DNA from: Bergeyella zoohelcum
GTDB taxonomy: Bacteria; Bacteroidota; Bacteroidia; Flavobacteriales; Weeksellaceae
DNA length: 8,794 nucleotides
Reading direction: 5' to 3'
Assembly: GCA_030523905.1 (NCBI GenBank)
Contig: JAUNHO010000030.1
Location: 1 to 8,794 of the forward strand
Shown here one piece after another: positions 4,859 through 8,794 of this stretch. The translations under genes and the position numbers were made by a program. Numbering within the stretch: position 1 is the stretch's first letter; each line of letters opens with the position of its first letter. The notes under the pieces were generated by a model that saw only the letters and a list, made by a program, of their open reading frames with translations, did no database searches and was not told where the DNA came from.

Positions 4859-6133
4859 ATGCCAGTAAGTTCAAACATACATCAGACTTCTAATTTTGCC
4901 GTGCTTAGCGTAAGTTACGAAAAAGCCGATGCGGAGACGCGTGGGAAATTCTCGTTTTTTGATGAGCATATCAAGAGTTTTGTCAATAGGATTCATACCG
5001 AAAATCTCGGTGATGCTTTCGTGGTTTCTACCTGCAACAGGACGGAAATCTATACCACAACGCCCAACTATATCTTGGTGGCGGAGGAATTTTGCAAAAC
5101 CGTAGGCGTGGGCTTACAGGACTTTATGAACTATGCCAATATCCTAGAAAGAGAGGACGCACTCACACACCTCTTCCGTGTGGCAGGTGGTTTGGAAAGC
5201 CAGATTTTAGGAGATTTTGAGATTATTGGGCAGATTAAAAATGCTTATACGCGTTTCAAGAGAGAGAAGAAAAAATCCAACCCATATTTGGAAAGAGCGA
5301 TTAATCTCGCCATTCAGATTTCTAAAAAAATAAAGACCGAAACGGGGATTTCCAATGGTGCGGCTTCGGTGTCTTATGCCGCGGTGCATTATATTCTCAA
5401 TTCTCAAACGCATTTTTCGGATAAAAATATTCTTTTGCTTGGCGTAGGGGAAATAGGGCAGAATACCATCGAGAATCTATTGAAACATATTGATAATCCG
5501 AAAGTTAAAATCGCTAACCGAACTACCGAAGTCGCAGAGAAAATAGCAGAAAAACATCAGATACAATACATTCAGTTTGAGGATTTTCAGCAAGAACTGA
5601 ATCAGACCGATATTCTCATCGTTGCCACTGGGGCTTCCCAACCTATTGTTAATGAAAAACACTTTACCACTGGGCGACCGATGCTGGTAATAGACCTTTC
5701 CATTCCGAATAATGTGGATAAAAAAGTAGGCGAATTGGCAGGTGTGGAGTTGGTAGATGTGGATATGCTTTCGCAACACATCAAGGCTACGATGGAGCAA
5801 CGCAAAAAGGAAATCCCAAAGGCGGAGGCGATTATAAAAATGATGCTAAATGACTTCAAAAAGTGGGAAAAACGCAGGAAATTCGCTCCTAATATTCATC
5901 ATTTCAAAGCAGCTTTGAAGCATATGGAAAGCAATGAAATGCACAATATCTACAAAAAGCACCGCTACATCAAGATAGATGATATGGAACTTTCGGATAA
6001 ATTGATACAGAAAATCACCAATCGTTTTGCGAAATACATCATAGAAAACCCAAGCAAGGCCGATGAAATCAGCAAATTGATGCACGAAATATTAGTAGAA
6101 CAACCGAATAAAGAATTTAATGAAAAGCATTAG
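4859..6133 (+). CDS. hemA: Glutamyl-tRNA reductase
   Basis: It reduces glutamyl-tRNA(Glu) with NADPH to glutamate-1-semialdehyde, the first committed step of the C5 haem pathway. The 424 residues fit the family. The catalytic Cys is Cys59 in VVSTCNRTEIY (55-65). LFRVAGGLESQILGDFEIIGQIKNAY lies at 105-130 and corresponds to the conserved E. coli block ending in GEPQILGQ. The NADPH-binding Rossmann motif LLGVGEIG is at 193-200, with ANRT at 219-222. A C-terminal helical dimerisation domain follows from about 310. I chose the ATG at 4859 because the only upstream start, TTG 4847, lies inside the -7 box and adds just four residues. Its last 14 nt overlap hemC. It is probably the rate-setting, regulated gene of the operon. 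Confidence 0.97.
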   Translation: MPVSSNIHQTSNFAVLSVSYEKADAETRGKFSFFDEHIKSFVNRIHTENLGDAFVVSTCNRTEIYTTTPNYILVAEEFCKTVGVGLQDFMNYANILEREDALTHLFRVAGGLESQILGDFEIIGQIKNAYTRFKREKKKSNPYLERAINLAIQISKKIKTETGISNGAASVSYAAVHYILNSQTHFSDKNILLLGVGEIGQNTIENLLKHIDNPKVKIANRTTEVAEKIAEKHQIQYIQFEDFQQELNQTDILIVATGASQPIVNEKHFTTGRPMLVIDLSIPNNVDKKVGELAGVELVDVDMLSQHIKATMEQRKKEIPKAEAIIKMMLNDFKKWEKRRKFAPNIHHFKAALKHMESNEMHNIYKKHRYIKIDDMELSDKLIQKITNRFAKYIIENPSKADEISKLMHEILVEQPNKEFNEKH

Positions 6134-7031
6134 AATAGGAACAAGAAAATCGCCTCTTGCTCTTTGGCAGGCGGAAGAAGTGGCAAAAAAAATACAAAAT
6201 CTAGGCTACACTACGGAGGTTATTCCGATAGTTTCTTCGGGGGATAAGCAGCTCAATCAGCCACTTTATGCAATGGGGATTACAGGCGTTTTCACAAGAG
6301 ATTTAGATATTGCTTTGCTCAATGATGAGATAGATATTGCTGTACATTCCCTGAAAGATGTTCCTACTCAACTACCTGAAAATATAGAACTTATCGCTTA
6401 TCTAGAAAGAGATTTTCCGCAAGATGTATTGGTAAGAAGTTCCAAAGCCAAGGATAAAGCCTTGAAGGATTTGAAAATCGCCACTAGTAGCCTACGAAGA
6501 CGAGCGTTTTGGCTGAAAAACTTCCCAAATACGGAATTTTCGGACATTAGAGGAAATGTGCAGACAAGGCTCAACAAGTTGGAAGAAGGCATAGCAGATG
6601 CCACGATGTTCTCCAAAGCTGGGCTAGAAAGGTTACAGCTAAATATCACTACCGAAGAACTTCCAATGATGGTTTCGGCTCCATCTCAGGGCGTGGTTAC
6701 CGTTGCAGGGAAGGCGGATAATGAGGAAATAAAATCCGTTTTGAAGCAAATCAACCACAGAGAAACCCAAATTTGTGTGGAGATAGAAAGACGATTTTTA
6801 CAGATAATGGAAGGCGGTTGTACGGCACCGATAGGAGCATTGGTAAGCCCTATTAATACCACAGAATACCGATTTGTAGGGAGAATCTGCTCGCTGGACG
6901 GAAAAGAATGTATAGAAATAGACGAGGTGTTTTCTTATGAAAATGATAAGGATTTCGGAAGAGATTTCGCGGAAAAAGTACTTGCCAATGGTGGAAAAAA
7001 ATTAATGGCAGAAATCAAAGCACAGATATAG
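6120..7031 (+). CDS. hemC: Hydroxymethylbilane synthase (porphobilinogen deaminase)
   Basis: It joins four porphobilinogen units into the linear tetrapyrrole hydroxymethylbilane. The product is 303 residues, the usual length. IRIGTRKSPLALWQA (4-18) is the standard N-terminus. The catalytic Asp is Asp80 in AVHSLKDVP (74-82). The Arg-rich substrate site is TSSLRRRA (122-129) and is followed by DIRGNVQTRLNKL (142-154). Cys234 in EGGCTAPIG (231-239) is the attachment site of the dipyrromethane cofactor. The ATG lies inside the end of hemA (14-nt overlap), so translation is probably coupled. Two nucleotides separate its stop from hemD. Confidence 0.97.
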   Translation: MKSIRIGTRKSPLALWQAEEVAKKIQNLGYTTEVIPIVSSGDKQLNQPLYAMGITGVFTRDLDIALLNDEIDIAVHSLKDVPTQLPENIELIAYLERDFPQDVLVRSSKAKDKALKDLKIATSSLRRRAFWLKNFPNTEFSDIRGNVQTRLNKLEEGIADATMFSKAGLERLQLNITTEELPMMVSAPSQGVVTVAGKADNEEIKSVLKQINHRETQICVEIERRFLQIMEGGCTAPIGALVSPINTTEYRFVGRICSLDGKECIEIDEVFSYENDKDFGRDFAEKVLANGGKKLMAEIKAQI

Positions 7032-7033
7032 AA

Positions 7034-7705
7034 ATGAAAATTCTTTTCACCAAAACCGAAATAGATAAGAAACTTGTTTCCAATATATTAGGAGATGAGT
7101 TTTCTTGTTGTTTTGTAGAGGTGATAGAGACGAAAGCCGTAGAGGTAGAGCCGTTTGATTTGGAGCAAAAATCCATTATTTTCACCAGTGTGAAAGGAGC
7201 AAAGTTTTTCTTTCAAAATGGCTTTCAACTCAATGAAAATTCATCTAATAAAATCTATTGTGTAGGCGAAAAAACGAAGTTTTTTTTAGAAAGAGAAAAA
7301 GGAATTAAGGTTTTCCGAACGGAGAAAAATGCTTCGGATTTAGTCAATTTTATTATTAAATATTCTGAAAATGAATGTTTTTTACATTTTTGTAGTGATT
7401 TAGTCCTTGATGTTATTAATGAAGGTTTGGAGCTACAGAATATCAAGTATGAAAAAATCCCAGTCTATAAAACCGAACTTTTGAATCCTGTAATATCAGA
7501 AGATGTATCGGCGATTGTTTTTTTTAGCCCCAGCGGAGTGAGAAGTTTTATGGAAAATAATTCGCTACAAGATAAAATGATTTTCTCCATAGGCGAAACC
7601 ACCACAGCCGAACTAAAACGCTATACTAATCAACCCATTTTCACGAGTTCGGAAAATTCATTGGATGATTTACTAAATATTATAAAAACAAATAAAAATT
7701 TATGA
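7034..7705 (+). CDS. hemD: Uroporphyrinogen-III synthase
   Basis: It cyclises hydroxymethylbilane with inversion of ring D to uroporphyrinogen III. HemD sequences diverge greatly, and the call rests on weak family motifs plus position. At 223 residues it is a little short but within range. Visible pieces are IIFTSVKGAKFF (48-59), IYCVGEKT (74-81), CFLHFCSD (115-122), VYKTEL (144-149), IVFFSPSGVRSF (161-172) and SIGETTTAEL (185-194), the usual two-domain pattern of FTS-GV, VG-T, Y-T, SPSGV and IG-TT. It sits between hemC and hemE; its stop and the hemE start overlap by four bases (ATGA). It looks more A+T-rich than its neighbours and carries two runs of eight T (7280-7287 and 7518-7525), but the frame is intact. 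Confidence 0.9.
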   Translation: MKILFTKTEIDKKLVSNILGDEFSCCFVEVIETKAVEVEPFDLEQKSIIFTSVKGAKFFFQNGFQLNENSSNKIYCVGEKTKFFLEREKGIKVFRTEKNASDLVNFIIKYSENECFLHFCSDLVLDVINEGLELQNIKYEKIPVYKTELLNPVISEDVSAIVFFSPSGVRSFMENNSLQDKMIFSIGETTTAELKRYTNQPIFTSSENSLDDLLNIIKTNKNL

Positions 7706-8727
7706 TAAAAAATGATTTATACCTAAAAGCATTACGCGGTGAAAGCGTAGAAAGACCTCCCGTTTGGATGATGAGACAGGCAGGAAGATACCTACCAGAG
7801 TTCATAGCTCTACGAGACAAATACGACTTCTTCACGCGTTGCCAAACCCCAGAGCTGGCGGCAGAAATTACCATTCAACCCATCAAAAGGTTTCCTTTGG
7901 ACGCGGCGATTCTCTTTTCCGACATATTAGTCGTCCCACAAGCTATGGGCATTGATTTCAAAATGAAAGAATCCGTAGGCCCTTGGCTCGATACGCCTAT
8001 CCGAACGATAGAGCAGGTTCAGAGCATAGAGACACCTGATGTCAATCATACGCTGGGCTATGTTTTTGATGCCATAGACCTCACTTTGGAGCAACTCAAT
8101 AATGAAATTCCGCTAATTGGCTTTGCGGGGTCGCCTTGGACTATCCTCTGTTATTGCGTAGAGGGCAAAGGAAGTAAAGCGTTTGACATTGCAAAATCCT
8201 TCTGTTTCCAAATGCCAGAGGCCGCTCACCTTTTACTCCAAAAGATAACCGATACTACCATTGCCTACCTCAAACGAAAGGTAGAGCGTGGCGTGTCCGC
8301 AGTACAGATATTTGACTCTTGGGGCGGTATGCTCTCTCCTGCCGACTATCAGGAGTTCTCGTGGAAGTACATTAATCAAATCGTGGAGGCACTGAGCGAA
8401 ACTACCCAAGTCGTGGTATTCGGAAAGGGCTGTTGGTTTGCCTTGGAAGAAATGTCAAAATCCAAAGCCGCTGCACTCGGTGTCGACTGGACCATTACGC
8501 CAGAGTTCGCTCGCCAATTAACGAAAGGGAAAACTTTACAAGGCAATTTTGACCCTGCCAGACTGCATTCGTCTCCATCGGTGATTAGGGAAATGGTCAA
8601 TGATATGATAACTCGTTTCGGAAAAGACCAGTACATTGTGAATCTTGGTCACGGCATTCTACCAAATATCCCAGTAGAAAACGCCGAAGCCTTCGTAAGA
8701 GCCGTAGTGGAATGGCAAGAGCGATAA
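7702..8727 (+). CDS. hemE: Uroporphyrinogen decarboxylase
   Basis: It removes four carboxyl groups from uroporphyrinogen III to give coproporphyrinogen III. The 341 residues fit the family. Signature 1 is PPVWMMRQAGRYLPEF (19-34) and signature 2 is GFAGSPWTILCYCVEG (140-155). The catalytic Asp is Asp74 in LFSDIL (71-76), Tyr151 lies in the second signature and His317 in NLGHGI (314-319) completes the active-site set known from the human and bacterial enzymes. Its ATG overlaps the hemD stop, so it is translated as the fourth gene of the operon. No terminator is visible in the 67 nt after the stop, so the transcript may continue beyond the window. Confidence 0.98.
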   Translation: MIKNDLYLKALRGESVERPPVWMMRQAGRYLPEFIALRDKYDFFTRCQTPELAAEITIQPIKRFPLDAAILFSDILVVPQAMGIDFKMKESVGPWLDTPIRTIEQVQSIETPDVNHTLGYVFDAIDLTLEQLNNEIPLIGFAGSPWTILCYCVEGKGSKAFDIAKSFCFQMPEAAHLLLQKITDTTIAYLKRKVERGVSAVQIFDSWGGMLSPADYQEFSWKYINQIVEALSETTQVVVFGKGCWFALEEMSKSKAAALGVDWTITPEFARQLTKGKTLQGNFDPARLHSSPSVIREMVNDMITRFGKDQYIVNLGHGILPNIPVENAEAFVRAVVEWQER

Positions 8728-8794
8728 GATAACCCAATAAAGGAAGAATAAAGACACTAAACTATAAGGCAAATCCCGCCACTAGGCTTCATTT
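8728..8794. other. Right edge after hemE, no gene seen
   Basis: The last 67 nt contain no start codon with an open frame, no -7 box and only a 3-bp stem (GCC-ACTA-GGC at 8778-8787). Nothing here shows whether the operon ends or continues. Confidence 0.6.

Noticed and set aside
8778..8787. GCC-ACTA-GGC stem after hemE as a terminator
   Set aside because: Three base pairs and no T-run are too little for a terminator.

Overview
This is a chromosomal window from a member of the Bacteroidota, most likely a flavobacterium of the Weeksellaceae (Chryseobacterium/Riemerella/Bergeyella type). The evidence is A+T-rich DNA, genes without Shine-Dalgarno sequences, several exact copies of the Bacteroidota -7 promoter box TAnnTTTG, and proteins of flavobacterial type. 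The genus is an inference. All major genes are housekeeping genes. No mobile element, CRISPR array, tRNA or rRNA was seen.

Left part (1-2087, minus strand): a proton-motive-force energy-transduction cluster. In transcription order it holds a small, very acidic protein of unknown function (2087-1626), a MotA/TolQ/ExbB proton-channel protein (1579-899), an ExbD/TolR protein (824-426) and the N-terminal 142 residues of a TonB/TolA-like transducer that runs off the left edge (426-1). exbD and the transducer gene share one base (TAATG). Middle (2088-4750): a 291-base A+T-rich gap with divergent -7 boxes and a possible 21-codon ORF; a U32-family (TrhP/YegQ-like) protein on the minus strand; then, divergently, prs for PRPP synthase, closed by a clear rho-independent terminator.

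Right part (4751-8794, plus strand): the haem operon hemA-hemC-hemD-hemE, with gene junctions of 14 nt overlap, 2 nt gap and 4 nt overlap. With the glutamyl-tRNA substrate and the enzymes HemL and HemB supplied from elsewhere, these four steps lead from glutamyl-tRNA to coproporphyrinogen III. The operon promoter has an exact -7 box only 9 nt before the hemA ATG, so the message should be almost leaderless. A 16-bp dyad with the CRP/FNR-type core TGAT-N4-ATCA sits about 40 bp before the expected transcription start.

I did not find a convincing new biological system. The points most worth a second look are the dyad at the hem promoter, the well-formed plus-strand promoter with a tiny ORF in the gap at 2131-2246, and the arginine-free acidic protein beside exbB.
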